Positions 31,448 to 44,149 of a DNA stretch of 64,000 nt are shown here, one piece after another. A model generated the notes under the pieces. That model was not told where the DNA came from. It was given only the letters and a program-made list of their open reading frames with translations, and did no database searches. The DNA lies in assembly GCF_030269925.1 (NCBI RefSeq), contig NC_085110.1:2170001-2234000 (forward strand), written 5' to 3'. Both the position numbers and the translations under genes were made by a program. This DNA comes from Bombyx mori (Eukaryota > Arthropoda > Insecta > Lepidoptera > Bombycidae). Position 1 is the stretch's first letter; each line of letters opens with the position of its first letter.

Positions 31448-31799
31448 TATATAGATATATTTGGAATTAAGTATACCTATGCTCTAAATGAATTAAATAA
31501 ATCGAAACGAATGAATCACAAGCGTACAGAATTCAGTGGTACCTCTAAGAACGGTTTCAGCGATAAATAGAGGAAAACGCGCAGACTGTTTATTTGTTAT
31601 AAACTAACAATTAACGAGCGATAATGTTAAATAACGCGTGCATCAGTTAAGTGTAACGCTAAATTTAAATTTGTGTTTTCCTTGTTTACCGCTTTATGCG
31701 ACTGGAACGCTATTGTAGCGATAAATAGGTTTTGAAGTGGACGCGTTAGTAATTTGTGAAGCTTGAGCTAGTTACTAGCCCATAGACACAAAGCACATA
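31448..31799. other. Spacer, no gene recognised
   Basis: Nothing recognised. Confidence 0.3.
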
Positions 31800-31945
31800 G
31801 TTTCTCGCTGGATTTTCTTGGTGGTTCGCGATTCCGATCCGGTGGTAGATTCTGCGAGGCAGTGTTACAAATTCTCTGATGCTGATCCCGTAGACCCACC
31901 TATCAGCCCGAGCGTAGCTGGAATAGTCCCTCAGGCTACCACCGA
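31800..31945 (+). repeat. Family J repeat, inverted copy
   Basis: TTCGCGATTCCGATCCGGTG and GTAGATTCTGCGAGGCAG are the reverse complement of the family J core. Diverged. Confidence 0.55.
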
Positions 31946-31985
31946 TCAGGTAAGGGAAAAAGAAAACTTAAACATTATTTGCTCT

Positions 31986-32010
31986 GCTAAATATATCTAA
32001 TATATTTAGC
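31986..32010. repeat. Perfect 11-bp palindrome, 3-nt spacer
   Basis: GCTAAATATAT, CTA, ATATATTTAGC. It abuts the first base of SINE I at 32011. Confidence 0.85.
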
Positions 32011-32271
32011 AACGGCCGTCTGGTGTAGTGGTAAGTGACATGGTCACTACACAAGGGGGTCGCGGGTTCGAATCCCGCTAAGGGAAGATATTTGTATGAT
32101 AAATATAAATGTCTTTTCCAGGGTTATGGATGTATATTAAAAATATATGTATGTGTATAATAAAAATCTTACATTTATATCCGTTATCTGGTACCTGTAA
32201 CACAAGTTCTTTACGAACTTATCACGGGACCAGTTAACGAGGCGTGATTGTTAAGTAAAAAAAAAAAAAAA
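32011..32271 (+). mobile_element. tRNA-derived SINE I
   Basis: The head CTGGTGTAGTGGTAAGTGAC (A-box-like) and GCGGGTTCGAATCCCGC (near-perfect B box) resemble a tRNA, but the 3' acceptor half does not close a cloverleaf. The body runs on to GGGACCAGTTAACGAGG and a run of A (32257-32271). It replaces the 3' part of the mariner gene on its right. Confidence 0.75.
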
Positions 32272-33060
32272 GACTGCGTAGACCGAGCTTTATGACCTGG
32301 CGCCGAGTCTTGATGAAAGGACCATTCTTGATTATTGAACATGGTGTTGTTAAGGGGCTTCACTACTTTCTCAAGAATGGTATCTTGATACACTTGTGCC
32401 GATGTTTTGATACCTTTTTCACAAAAGTATGGCCCAGTCGCTCTTTCGTAGCTAATACCCCACCAAACCATCACTGAAGTCGGATAGTGCCCACGTTGCA
32501 CTCTGTCGACTAATTGGGAAGCTTCCTTAGACCTTTGAGCATAAATACGGTCATTTTGTTTGTTAAAAGGTTGCTCAATTGTAAAAAAATTCTCATTCCT
32601 AATCAAAATTTTTCTATGACATCCCTTTGCGTACCGCTTCAGTAGTTGTTTCGATTTTACCACCCTATTCTCTTTTAAATTATCAGTTAAGAAATGACCA
32701 GTACGTCTCTTATAGGCTGCAAGTCCTAAGTCATCTTTTAAAATACGCGACATGGTTCTAGGTGCTATCTTCATCTTCCGAGATAAAATCTTTTGCTTTC
32801 GGACAGGATTTCTTTGAATTCTTTCCCTTACTACTTTGACCACCTTTTTCGTACGAACACTACGTGGACGGCCAGATCTTTTTCTGTCACAAACAGAGGA
32901 GGTCTCATTGCACCTAATAATAGCTCGGTACACAAACATTTTACTAATACCAAGCGTATGGAGAGTTTTAAAAATTGCTATTGTTCTAAAAATTTGGCTC
33001 CATGCCTACTTTGTGTAATGCAATCACAGCGATTCGGTTCTCTTCATCACCCCACTCCAT
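32272..33060 (-). pseudogene. Mariner-type transposase, broken
   Basis: Tc1/mariner transposase fragment on minus. The start MEWGDEENRIAVIALHKVGM at 33060 is cut by a +1 insertion that makes a TAG at 32986-32988. The frame then resumes and runs from MFVYRAI (32939) to STQS. Helix-turn-helix DNA-binding regions and the SGRPRS linker motif (residues 22-27 from 32939) are visible. The first catalytic Asp appears as Asn (IRNENFF, N115), the second is kept (HQDSAPGH, D211), and the third with the C-terminus is lost at the junction with SINE I. It cannot be active. The lost C-terminal part is not found left of the SINE. Confidence 0.9.
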
Positions 33061-35119
33061 TTTAATATCGCAAAATATTGTACAATGTATTGGCGCCAAA
33101 ATGAGAAAACTCAATGAGCAATCATATAAAAATGACAGATTCCAAATTCAAATGTAATATTTTGTTTATTTTTAATTGTAACAGTATTTATGGCCAGACT
33201 AAGTATAGTTGAAATTACAATGACAAAAAACACAGGCGTTTAAATTCAATTAAAAAAGACAATATCCAATTCGAAAAGAAATTGTTTTTAAACTTTCACG
33301 GCTATAAATTACACCTATTACTTAAAGAATATAGTCGAATACATATTATGAAAACCTTTCAAAACCACAATATCCAATCCAGTACTCCGATATCAATGTA
33401 AGTTCTTAAAGCAATATTCCCCTTGCTTACTTTAGAACGTATTGAGCTCGTCGATCAAAATAAAAACACATTGTTCTCACATCGTCTGATGGATCTCTCG
33501 TTATTTAGTTATCGAGCCATTGTTACTTAGCAGAAACCACGAAAAAACTCGTAGGGGCGGGGCGCGTATCGTAAAACGCATCGCGAACGATGCATCCATG
33601 GCGATACAACACTCAATTCTCAAACTAAATACAATCTCACCACGAACAAATAAAGCGCATTTTACAACGTAACAACCGAGAGAAGCTTATTAAACAAAAT
33701 TAAATTTGCAGCCATGCGAACTTTTAAAGTGCCGCGAAAACTACGTAACTTTGCTGATGCTTCAAAGGAAATCGAACCTTACTGCCTAAGGCTGCACTCA
33801 GTTCAATGTTCACGATTCGCAATGTAACTAGCAGTACAGTGTCAGGTCTATATGGATGATTTCTGCTAGCACATGTCACGTGGTTATAACCTTAAAAGAT
33901 TTATTACAATGTTTATATAGCGAAAGATGTTATATAGAGCGGATTTTAGATAAGGTAAGAAACGTATTTTCATTTTATTACCAAATTACCGATGCCGAGA
34001 TTGCGGGGTCCGGCATAGCGATCGTGAGCGTTTGCCAACAGGTAGGTACTCAATCGGTTTTTTTTTGTACGTACATATTTTTGTATTGCATTGTGAGATT
34101 CAGTTTGGCAAAGAAATTAAATAATGAAGTGCCCTGCTTTGATAAAAACGATCTTCAGTCAAGTTCAATTTGTCATTTATATTTTTTTTTTAAAAGATGA
34201 CACTCGTATCTGTTTTTTTGTTTGCAACAAAAAATAATTACCACAGAATATATATTAATAATTTGGTTTATAATTGTTTTTCTGATTTTTACAAAAATGG
34301 CGTACTTGATAGAATTTATTCTGCAATATTGACATTAACGACAATATCAATATATAGTTTTCATTTTATTCGAAAATAGTTTCTCAACATCACTTCCAAC
34401 AGCCTCAATTTTAATTGATTATACTGATTTCATCTAGTACTGATCAGCAGCCTTTATTCACCATTGTAAGTACAGTCAAAATCTGTTATAACGACATCGA
34501 AGGGACTGCTCATATTCAGTCGTAAAAACCGATAGTCGTAACAACCGGTGATGTTTAATGTGTATCGTGCAAGTACAAACAAATCGATAGGGAATTATTG
34601 GAAAAATATATTTACATAATACGCGATTTTTCTTCAATATTAATTTGTTTTCTTTTTCTTTGCGACATTTTGAAAGTTTCACGAATAACTCCACAAAGTT
34701 TTGGTGCGTCTTGTGTATATAGATAAGTAACAAACTAACTGAAGAGTTAAGAAGAAGCGGGCTTGGCTACCGCATGCACGTGTTTTGTTTCTAAGAATTA
34801 GAAAAGACCCTACACTAAACTAAATCCTATTGTTTTCTTTCCTGATTTTAATAGCCATTGAAGACAAATGTGGATACCTATTCAAATTGTTTACAATACA
34901 GCTTAGCCGGTCGTTCTAACAGATCTAATTTTCCGAAATATTAGTTAAATGTGGTCGTTTTATGAGGTATGTCGTTATTACCAATGTCGTAGAAAGCAAT
35001 ATTTTTAATAAGGCGGTCATATGGCATTCAGTCGGGACCTTTGTTCTTGGTTATTATAACCGGTATGTTGTATTAAACGATGTCGCAGTAAACGGTTTTG
35101 ACTGTATTTACATATCTCT
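33061..35119. other. Spacer, no gene recognised
   Basis: About 2 kb, AT-rich. A 114-codon frame at 33856-34200 has donor-like GTAAGAAAC and GTAGGTAC inside it but no recognisable domain. Confidence 0.35.
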
Positions 35120-35395
35120 ACACTTTATATTATTTTATCTGGAGATGTGGTGCTGGAGAAGAATGCTTGGTATTTCATGGACCGAACTTCGCACCAATAT
35201 CTCCATTCTTCGGGAACTCGGCATTAAGCAACGTCTTTCGGCGCTCGTGCATGGACGCATGTCGCATACCACCAGTCGGCACCAGACCGCGTGGAAGGGT
35301 GCCCATGCGATGGAACGACCAGATCAAGTCGGCAGTTGGTGGCTGTTTGCATGAGTGTACCAGGCTCGCCACAAACCGGGAGGAGTAGCGATTGG
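35120..35395 (+). mobile_element. RTE-like LINE remnant, frameshifted
   Basis: MWCWRRMLGISWTELRTNIS in one frame and PRGRVPMRWNDQIKSAVGG in another are consecutive parts of the same RTE-like RT C-terminus seen at 57765, so at least one frameshift has occurred. No RT core. Confidence 0.65.
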
Positions 35396-36209
35396 TAGTG
35401 AGGCGCATAAAATCTGCCCACAACAATGATGCTGGATGACGACCACGACCGCTCTGACAAGAGTGATACGACATACGAGATACTTTATATTAATTATCTT
35501 GATAGTAATATCTGCATATTTCCCTTCTTCAATGTCACAATATCTTGCCCATATAAGGCCAATTACTAAGAGAACTTCTCGAAATAAAAATATCAAAAAC
35601 ATAATAACCAAATATAGATCTATTGTACTTATCGTTAAGGCTTAACGAATAACGGACCTTGCAGCTTTGATTACCAGATGTAGTAAACAAGCTTGGTACA
35701 AATAGATTGAACATTATCACGATACAAACTAAAATCGATTAATCACGAGATAGTCACGATCGTTACAAAATCGATAAATTATACGAAATCAAACATCGAT
35801 CCGAGCTACAAATAAACTTGAGTTGAGGTCTGGCGTTTAAATAAACACAATACAGTTTTGTTAAATTGGTTCAGAAGGCTCAAAATTTGTTTACGATCTT
35901 TTATTAGATTACTGAATAACAAATTTAATATATACGAAGGCTTCCGATTACTTAACTAGTAACATAATGTAACGGGAGGAGTATCTTGGTAATAGATATT
36001 TGCATAAATATTCTTCACCTACATATTAATCAAAAATCATTTGAAAAATGATATGAAGGGAAATTAAATGAAATTACTTTATTACAATCTCAAATAATTA
36101 TATAAAAATGATTATAATCAATTAGTATGAATTGAAATAAAACAAGGTGAAATAGTATAAAATAAAGTCAAATGTAAAAAGTTAAATGATGGTTATATTT
36201 TTTTTACGT
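35396..36209. other. Spacer, no gene recognised
   Basis: AT-rich, nothing recognised. Confidence 0.3.
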
Positions 36210-36375
36210 ACCATCCAGATTTCCCGAGCGCTATGACATGTCCTTTTTCAAACAAGGCTTAAACGAGTACTCAATGATAGACAGCCGCTTAGCTCTGTTG
36301 ACGTCCATGGGCGACGATAACCAATTACCATCAGGTGGGTCGTATATTTATATGCCTAGGAAGGCAATAAAAAAC
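36210..36375 (+). mobile_element. LINE-A 3' end fragment
   Basis: TTTCCCGAGCGCTATGACAT (coding FPERYDM) through ATCAGGTGGGTCGTAT to AAGGCAATAAAA. Diverged, with the Trp codon of GLW lost. Confidence 0.75.
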
Positions 36376-39164
36376 AATACTGAGACTTTTTCAGTTAACT
36401 TTTTGGAAGAACCCGAGTAGCTTCGTCCAGCAGCTTTGGTTCATTTTCCCACGTTTGTGTATTTTCGCAGATATTAAACAGTTCATAAACCACCGTTATT
36501 ACATGGTTAAACCTAAAGAAACACTAAATTGACACAATAAAACAATTCCAAAAACCACATTACACATCGCGTTTCCTACAAAAATTGCCCATACTCATAC
36601 TCACTCCGACGAGAAATTAGCCCCGGACTCTCATAACAAAACTCACACTTGTTTTCTCGATAATAGACAAAAGGCATACATTCCAAACAGCCTTGTTTTT
36701 CCAACACTTGACCACAGATTTATTGACAGATAGTAAACCACAAAATAATATATTCCTCAACACTCAGGAACGCGATACGGAAGCAGCCATAGATGTAACG
36801 CTAAGATAAACCTATCAAACGATATTCTAACCGATCTAGTACCTTCAGGCTAAAAAAACATTCCACTATTGTATTCGAAAAAAAGGTTGCCTATTTAAAT
36901 AAAACATCTCCTTATCAATCATTCGATCGGTCTGGTGTTTAATGGTCTGATACCAATCTTTATAAATGTCACACTATGACAGGTCACTGTTATTATGACA
37001 AACCTAGCAAACAAACAGATGTGCCTGTGACTGAGTAAATTAAACTCTATTTAAATCGAAATAGAATTCGGAATGGGAAAATAAATACATTGACAACAGC
37101 CACGTCAGAATAATGCTTTAGTTTGACATCCGGCGCGCGCGCAACCGTGGCGTCGATTATTTGATAATTTCGAGAGATTAAAATCGATTTTAGTTTTTGA
37201 CAACGGCTACTCGTTTAGAAACGGCCGTTGGACATGCTATCGCGAAAGCCGGTTGATGTATAAATAATTTAACACGTAAATGTTTCTGTATTGTTACAGA
37301 ACTCGTCACCGTTATTCATAAATAGGAAAATAAATAGGTTTAATGGATACGATTTTGACGGTGCTTAATTCGAATCGTTGTGTGTTGCAAGCAATAAAAA
37401 AAAACAATACAACAATACGCTTTGACAACTGTACACATTCCAAAATTACTTAACCTACAATATCACTATACAAACTTCAATCTGCCGCCAACATTAAAAC
37501 ACACAAGCGTTCGGAGTCCTTATAGAGTGTATCGGTTGTGCTCGACGAGATCTGTTATCTGGTACAAAACGGGCCAGCTCTAGACAATGGCGCGTGGGCG
37601 CAGATTAACGTGAATATCGCCATTTCTGTGTATTTGTATTTTAAATACGCATTTAGTTTTATAGCGAGATGGATTAATACAATCGATTCGCTAATTCGAA
37701 ATTGTTCTTTAATTTCGGTTCTTTTGATAGACTTTAATAAGAAATATTTATTATGTATAATAAAATTATCGAACTCCACAAACTTAAGTATATCTACCCT
37801 GGCAGTTGATTGACACGTTCATTAATAAAAAAATGTGATGGACGGGAAATGAATCCTAATCTGTACAATTAAATAGAAACCAATATTATTTCCTATATTA
37901 AATCAAGCTATTTATGCATTTTTACTCACCACAAAATTCCTTTTAAGTATTTTATTATTACGTGAAATTTTTAAAACATTTATTTTAGCATACATTTTTT
38001 AAGCACAACAATGTAATTCTTTGGCCGCTTTTAAAATTTTGATAATTTCGAAGACGAACCAACTATTTAAAATCGTCTTATTACGTCACAGCTCAGTGAA
38101 GAGATAATGATTACATTACAATTAATTCAACGACTATTATTATCTACGCCACAGAGATCACGAGACACGTGTAAGTTCTCTGATTTTTTTTTCTTGATTC
38201 GATATCTTCCTATATCAAATTTTATTTAGTATTTTTGTTTGAGCTATAAGAATAATATCAGCACTGATAGACAATAATTAACATTTTCCAATAGTCTCCA
38301 TAGGCTAGGTAAATTCGTTTGAAAGAATCAAGACGTATCGACAAGTTGAAAGCAATCGCCTTAAAACACATGTAATTTGAGAAAAGAGATTTTTTTCTTA
38401 TCTAAATCGAATCTGAATCGACAGACGCAGCTGTTTATCTCTTACAAGTAGCGAACAATTACAGCATCACTTTTGTAAATAATAAATCGTTAATAGCTTG
38501 TACAACACACACAGACACATACATATTTATATCTATCTTTGATCTATGCTATGTAAAATCGTAACAGAAGTGTGTTTGTACATAATAAACAATTTTTTTA
38601 TGTCACTTTGTTTGAACTTTTGTTCATTCGAATATAACATAGAAACTAGAAACCGAGTTAGATTATTTTTTTCCATTACCAGTAATTACCAGACTTAAAA
38701 TTAGACTTTAAATTTAAAAAATCCAACATCTAATAGTGAATCCGTATGCTTTCACAAACACGTGGTACCAAGTGCAATGTTATGTCAACGAAATATACAT
38801 CCAAATTATTTAATCTAAATTTAAAAAAAAAACGCGTGAAACCGGGACACACAACTAGCTATATAATTAAACTAAAACATTGGATGTATCTTATCTAAAC
38901 ATCGAAACATTAAGGTTTATAAAAACGCTCGCACCACAAAGTGAAGATTGTAAGTGAACACGGACAAGAAGAACGGCCAACGTTACAACATGCTTCAAAC
39001 TAGATACATATAATGCTCTGTAAAATCGAACATTTAACTATTTTAGTCTACTCTGAGTTACAAATTATTGATTATTATTTATTTATAATCTTATAAAATA
39101 TATAATATTTTTTTTAAAAGATATTAAAAATACAATTTTTAAAAAACACTATATAAAAATAGAT
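36376..39164. other. Spacer, no gene recognised
   Basis: About 2.8 kb of AT-rich sequence. A CpG-bearing patch (CCGGCGCGCGCGCAACC) lies near 37130. No supported exon. Confidence 0.4.
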
Positions 39165-39471
39165 TGCCGCTGATGGCGGTGTCTACGACACAAGCCACCA
39201 GTGGTTGGGACTCCAGAGTGAGAAACCTCCTCACAATGCGTGCAGTATCGAGGATAACTGCTTTCTGTATTAGGGCCCTTAACCCAGCTTATTTATTTAT
39301 TTATTTTGATTATTATTATTATTCCATTGTGTACAAATTCAGCACTTTGTCTTGCTTAGTCGTGCGCACATGGCTTATGTTGCAAGCCAGATTTTAGTTC
39401 TTTTTAGTTGTGTTTTTTATGTATCTTTTTAGCTTGTGATGTGTATTGTGTGCCTAATAAATAAATAAATA
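39165..39471 (+). repeat. Possible retroelement 3' end
   Basis: Ends in GTGTGCCTAATAAATAAATA, which looks like a polyadenylated or (AAAT)n-tailed terminus. No protein remnant is recognised, so an unrelated 3' UTR cannot be excluded. Confidence 0.3.
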
Positions 39472-39697
39472 GATTATTGCTGTGTAAAATCGGTGTAGAA
39501 ATTAAAAATTCTGATATTGTCCTAAACTTATTAGACATGTCGTTTCTGATTGCTTGTTGTTGTTGTTTTCTGAAGTTCTTGTTTAAAGAGTCAAGTATTG
39601 AACATCAACTTTGAATCTCTACTCCAACCATACACATCATGAAGAGGCCTAAATTAAAAGTTTGAGATCGTGTCCAACGAATAATGAACTGTTAGGC

Positions 39698-40105
39698 TTT
39701 TTTTTTTTTTTTTTTTTTTATGATTGAAAGTTTACTGGTGGCCCGAAGGCCTTTCCAGTTTCACCAGGACAGGTGGGCGAGCAAAGGCTCAGCCAAGAGG
39801 GGTGGGATTTGCTAACAACTGCCCGAGCGCCTCCGAAGGAGACCTAACAACTCAAGAGCAATTGTTTCGCGAATGAATCTACTACCGGATCGGAATCGCG
39901 ACCCGCTGAGAAGATCCGGCGAGAAACTCAGCGGGCTGATGCATGGGTTAGGTTGCACGTCGACCTCTTTGTCGAGTTCGACGAGTACGGTTACCGGGGT
40001 CCCTAAGCCTGCCCCTAGTATTAGAGCTGAAGGCATCTAATGCAAAGGTTATTGGATCTGATGGATCCGTAAGGACGTGTCTAGGGCGTCGACGGTGACT
40101 GTTAG
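39698..40105 (-). repeat. Repeat family J, long second-subtype copy
   Basis: A 22-base poly-T (39698-39719) is followed by GGTGGCCCGAAGGCCTTTCC, then the common core GATCGGAATCGCGACCCGCT and GATCCGGCGAGAAACTCAGC, and a right part containing GATCCGTAAGGACGTGTCTA. The poly-T marks it as a minus-strand retroposon. Confidence 0.6.
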
Positions 40106-40599
40106 GCTAAGACGATCGGAAGACACTGTCCGATATACTAAACTAAGCAACAATACTTGTGCTCATTCGTATTTCTTTTATTTACATGCAAATCAACACG
40201 TAAAATACAGTTTTCCAAACAAAAAATGTATTTTGAAACTCCCGTATTACGCCGCGCTAATGTTGGCGAGCCGCAACCAGCTTGCTGTACATACTAAACG
40301 GTCGTGTGTACTTATCAGTAGATCTAAATCGCTCCACGCACTATCGCGTAATCGCAGTCCCAGTAAACGTAGGTACAATGTCTGTCAAAACAAATATGTA
40401 ACACAGAGCCACAAAAAAAAAGAAAAAAAAAACATAGGCTTTGATTTGTCTCTCCGTTGGCCATTAATAGAACGTATTTAAATATTTAGAGCTTCTGAAA
40501 TACGGGATATACCACAGTAACTATCAATTGCTCGAGAGGATCTCTCCATCTCTTTTCATCATCACCGCACCTCGTCACGGAGACGTTGTTCATCCTTTT
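40106..40599. other. Spacer, no gene recognised
   Basis: AT-rich, nothing recognised. Confidence 0.3.
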
Positions 40600-40715
40600 T
40601 TTTGGTAGGACGTCAGCAATACCAGGGGCAGAGCCAAGCCGCTGCCCACCATTTACCTACTTACCTTCGAATCGTTTTATATGCTAACTTCAATCACACT
40701 CACTTGTATCGACTC
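40600..40715 (-). mobile_element. Chimeric repeat L, copy 1
   Basis: On minus: CTATGAGTCGATACAAGTGA, GTGTGATTGAAGTTAGCAT, then a junction into LINE-A-type 3' sequence GGGCAGCGGCTTGGCTCTGC. The same chimera occurs on plus at 46605-46792 with only a few mismatches. It looks like a SINE-like element carrying a LINE-A tail. Confidence 0.6.
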
Positions 40716-41083
40716 ATAGATTTTTTTTATTTTTTTTTATTGCCGTATAGGCAGACGAGCATACGGCCCACCTGATGATGAGTGGTTACCGTCGCTCATG
40801 GACGTCAGCAATGCCAGGGACAGAGCCAAGCCGCTGCCTACCGTTTAATACTCTCCATAAGCCTCGTTTGAAGAAGGACATGTCATAGCGCTCGGGAAAC
40901 ACCGCGGAGGGGAGCTCATTCCATAGTCGGATGGTACGTGGCAAAAAAGATCTCTGGAAGCGCACTGTGGATGAACGCAATGGCTCCAGGTAGTATGGAT
41001 GGACTCTACTCCGACGGTGGGCGGTGTGATGGTAAAAACGAATCATGGTATCAACTCAAACAATTCCTCAGAGCACTCCCCGT
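40716..41083 (-). mobile_element. LINE-A 3' end with RT C-terminal frame
   Basis: Minus frame from 41046: LPRTIRLWNELPSAVFPERY, then GLWRVLNGRQRLGS, stop at 40786. The 3' UTR and poly-A (poly-T on plus) follow. Upstream codons read EELFELIP in frame. Intact but 5'-truncated. Confidence 0.85.
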
Positions 41084-41211
41084 TCGAAATTTGAAACCGT
41101 TAGATTCAACCACAGTGTGTTTATAGATATATTGTTTACTGCACTGGAATGAACTTCTCTCTACGATTTTTCGGAATGCGATTAGATGTTCTTCTTCTAA
41201 CTAGGTTTGCA

Positions 41212-41310
41212 GAAAGTACTCAGAAGTAAGCAGCAACTTGGCTGTGCCCCTAGCATTGTTGACGTCCATGAGCAGCGGTGACCATCAGGTAGGCCGTACA
41301 CTAATCTGCT
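41212..41310 (+). mobile_element. Decayed LINE-A tail
   Basis: GCAACTTGGCTGTGCCCCTA and CATCAGGTAGGCCGTACACT are a diverged LINE-A 3' end. Confidence 0.45.
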
Positions 41311-41337
41311 CATCGGCTGGTACAGGAGCAATGTTTT

Positions 41338-41578
41338 ACTGGTGGTAGGACCTCTTGTGAGTCCGCACGGGTAGGTACCACCGCCCCGCCTATTTCTGCC
41401 GTGATGCAGTAATGCGTTTCAGTTTGAAGGGTGGGGCAGCCGTTGTAACTATACTGAGACCTTAGAACTTATATCTCAAGGTGGGTGGCGCATTTGCGTT
41501 ACATATGTCTATGGGCTCCAGTAACCACTTAACACCAGGTGGGCTGCGAGCTCGTCCACCCATCTAAGCAATAAAAAA
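41338..41578 (+). mobile_element. Bm1 SINE, 5'-truncated
   Basis: ACTGGTGGTAGGACCTCTTG to GCGAGCTCGTCCACCCATCT, ending AAGCAATAAAAAA. Close to consensus. Confidence 0.92.
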
Positions 41579-41835
41579 TACAATTAAATAACCGAAGACC
41601 GTTTTCAGTATCATTAAAATTGCAAACAAAACAATACAAGTTGCTAAAAGAGTGCTTGTACATTGCACAGCTGATGGTTGGGGGCAACGACCGCGTGTGG
41701 CGTTAACCGCAACTTTTGAAGCTTTATACACATTATCCTCAAAAACATTAAAGTACAAAATTTGACCAAAATAGTTAGTTGATTTTTGCTAATTATAGAT
41801 ATAACTATTTCAACAAACTTAATAAATATCTAAGT

Positions 41836-42074
41836 ACTGTTGGCAGGACGTCTTGTGAGTCCGCACGGGTAGGTATCACCACCCTGGCAATTTCTGCCGT
41901 GAAGCAGTAATGCGTTTCGGTTTGAAGGCTAGGGCAGTGGTTGTACTGCTAAAAGTGAGACTTTAGAACTCAAGGTGGGTGGCGCATTTACGTTGTAGAT
42001 GTCTATGGGCTCCAGTTACCACTTAAACCAAGGTGGGCCGTGAGAACGTCAACCCATCTAAACTATAAAAAAAA
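41836..42074 (+). mobile_element. Bm1 SINE, 5'-truncated, diverged
   Basis: Starts ACTGTTGGCAGGACGTCTTG and ends TAAACTATAAAAAAAA. It lacks the ACTTATATCTC segment. Confidence 0.88.
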
Positions 42075-42531
42075 TATTGCTGAATTCATGAACCATAAGG
42101 ATACAATATTTTTTTTTCAAATGTCACTTTCCTCGATTCCTTTTTTTTTATATATTTATTTATCTCCGAATTGCGAAATCTTAGAAAATACTATTAAACT
42201 CTTACGACGTCAAGGTTTGCGCGCTAACAATAACGCGGGGCTCGTGTTTTATGTTGCCATACCTCGGAGGCAAATTTCTGACATTTTGTTACACGAAAAA
42301 CTATCTTATTTTTTGACGTTTAAATATTTGTTTCGCTTGTCTTTATAGATACAACGGTAGATCAAGATTGTTGTACAAGCGCACAAATTACAGAGAGCAA
42401 ATATCAATATAAACTTAGAAGTGTAGACGGCCTGACTTCGTTGTAGATACGCGCTTATGATTCGGATGCCGATTCTAGGACTGACATAAATAAGAATGCC
42501 CAGCTTGAAAGTGTCACTCACATCAAGGCGT

Positions 42532-42615
42532 GAAAGACTATTTGGCCTAAGCCAGATTTTTGCAATATTACAGGAGAGCCATTTAAAGTTTAAAATTTGG
42601 AAAAAATATCAAAAC
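42532..42615 (+). mobile_element. MITE family D, left-end fragment
   Basis: ATCAAGGCGTGAAAGACTAT resembles the terminus at 61850, and GAGAGCCATTTAAAGTTTAA recurs at 52752. The right end is missing. Confidence 0.4.
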
Positions 42616-42647
42616 AAAAAAAAACATGTTCAGCTGTTTGATTATTA

Positions 42648-42890
42648 TTTTTATATTGCTTAGATGGGTGGACGGGCTCACAGTCCACCTGGTGTTAAGT
42701 GGTTACTGGAGCCTATAGACATCTACAACGTAAATGCGCCACCCACCTTGAGATATAAGTTCTAAGGTCTCATGTTTTAGTTACAACGGCTACCCCACCC
42801 TTCAAACAAAACGCATTAATGCTTCACGGCAGAAATAGGCAGGGTGGTGTTACCTACCCGTGCGGACTCACAAGAGATCCTACCACCAGT
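42648..42890 (-). mobile_element. Bm1 SINE, 5'-truncated
   Basis: T-rich start, GGTGGACGGGCTCACAGTCC and body to GAGATCCTACCACCAGT. Confidence 0.92.
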
Positions 42891-43041
42891 AATCGCTTAG
42901 TATCGTTAAAAGTGTTTCTAATATAGACTAGTCCTGGCCTCCGTTGTGCAGATAAAAGAAGGCATTTATCCAAGAAGTAGATTACCTACGATATACGTTG
43001 TAGGAGAGATCTGTTTCTTGTCCTAAAAGTACCTTGAATCA

Positions 43042-43270
43042 ACCTCTTGTGAGTCCGCGCGGGTAGATACCAACATCCTGCCTATTTCTGCCGTGAAGCA
43101 GTAATGCGTTCCGGTTTGAAGGGTGAGACAGTCGTTGTAACTATACTTGAGACCTTAGAACTTATACCTCAAGGTGGATGGTGCACTTACGTTGTAGATA
43201 TCTATGGGCTCCAGTAAACACTTAACACCAGGTGGGCTGTGAGCTCGTCCACCCATTTAAGCAATAAAAA
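43042..43270 (+). mobile_element. Bm1 SINE, 5'-truncated
   Basis: Starts within the body at ACCTCTTGTGAGTCCGCGCG and ends GCAATAAAAAAA. Confidence 0.88.
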
Positions 43271-43549
43271 AATCTTGCTTCGTCACTCAGCACTTAACAT
43301 TCAAATTAAAAAGGTACTCGCCTGCCTTGGCGCTTGAAGGCGAAATATCAAAGTTGCAGATATCATTACTTGTAAATAATCAAACATTTTTTTAATACGT
43401 AACGCGATAGCATTGTTTGAACTTGTGTGTGGCTGGGTACCATAAATGTTCCGAGCAACACACGGGTGGTCCGTCATATTGATCTCGTGTTGATCAATGT
43501 TATTTTATTTCTCGGGATTAGAGATAAGTTCGCATATTTTCTTGTAGGT

Positions 43550-43645
43550 AGATGAGGCTACAGCACCTGGTGTGAAGTTATAGGAGCCCATAGACATCAG
43601 CGCTCGAATACTGCCATCCACTTAGAGGTAAAAGTCTCACTTGCT
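43550..43645 (-). mobile_element. Decayed Bm1 fragment
   Basis: CACCTGGTGTGAAGTTATAG and GAGCCCATAGACATCAGC retain the Bm1 tail with many changes. Confidence 0.42.
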
Positions 43646-44149
43646 TGACCATCATTTTAAATAATGGAAACGCTTCTATATATATTATATTATATAAAAA
43701 TTTCAAGTTCAATTTAAATTTTAATTAATTTTATTAATTAATTAGATTATAGAGATTAGATTACTAATAACGACGTTATTAGTGTAGTAATTTAATGTAA
43801 ATAAAAATAATTTCGTCGTTTTCTGAAAACTAAATCGATTTTTAATTTATTTATATAAAATAAAAGTCAACCTATGCAAATCGTTAAACGAAGTTAATCT
43901 GTACGAAGACATTTAAAGTTTTAAAAGAAAACAATCTATGCAGTCGATAATTAACACACATAAATCGACGAGAAATTCCCGGAGACTGTCTGATCGCGGA
44001 TCAAAAGCGCGTTCCCAATGTTATATAACGATAAACTTCAAATAGAAAAAGAAACGAACCTCACCAGTAAGTTGGGGGTAACTAGAATTAACTTACATAG
44101 TTTTTTGACTTATGCAGTCATCTTTGAAGAAGACAGCCTTCAATCAATA
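43646..44149. other. Spacer, no gene recognised
   Basis: Strongly AT-rich, including TTAATTAATTTTATTAATTA (about 43722-43741). Confidence 0.3.

Noticed and set aside
32011..32083. tRNA gene (clear A- and B-box-like parts)
   Set aside because: It continues into a SINE body with an A tail, and the acceptor stem does not close, so it is a SINE head.
33856..34200. 114-codon frame with donor-like sites
   Set aside because: No recognised motif, turns into low-complexity residues, and no partner exon seen.
40077..40481. 134-codon frame starting in repeat J
   Set aside because: The start lies inside a repeat, the end is Lys-rich poly-A-like sequence, and no domain is visible.
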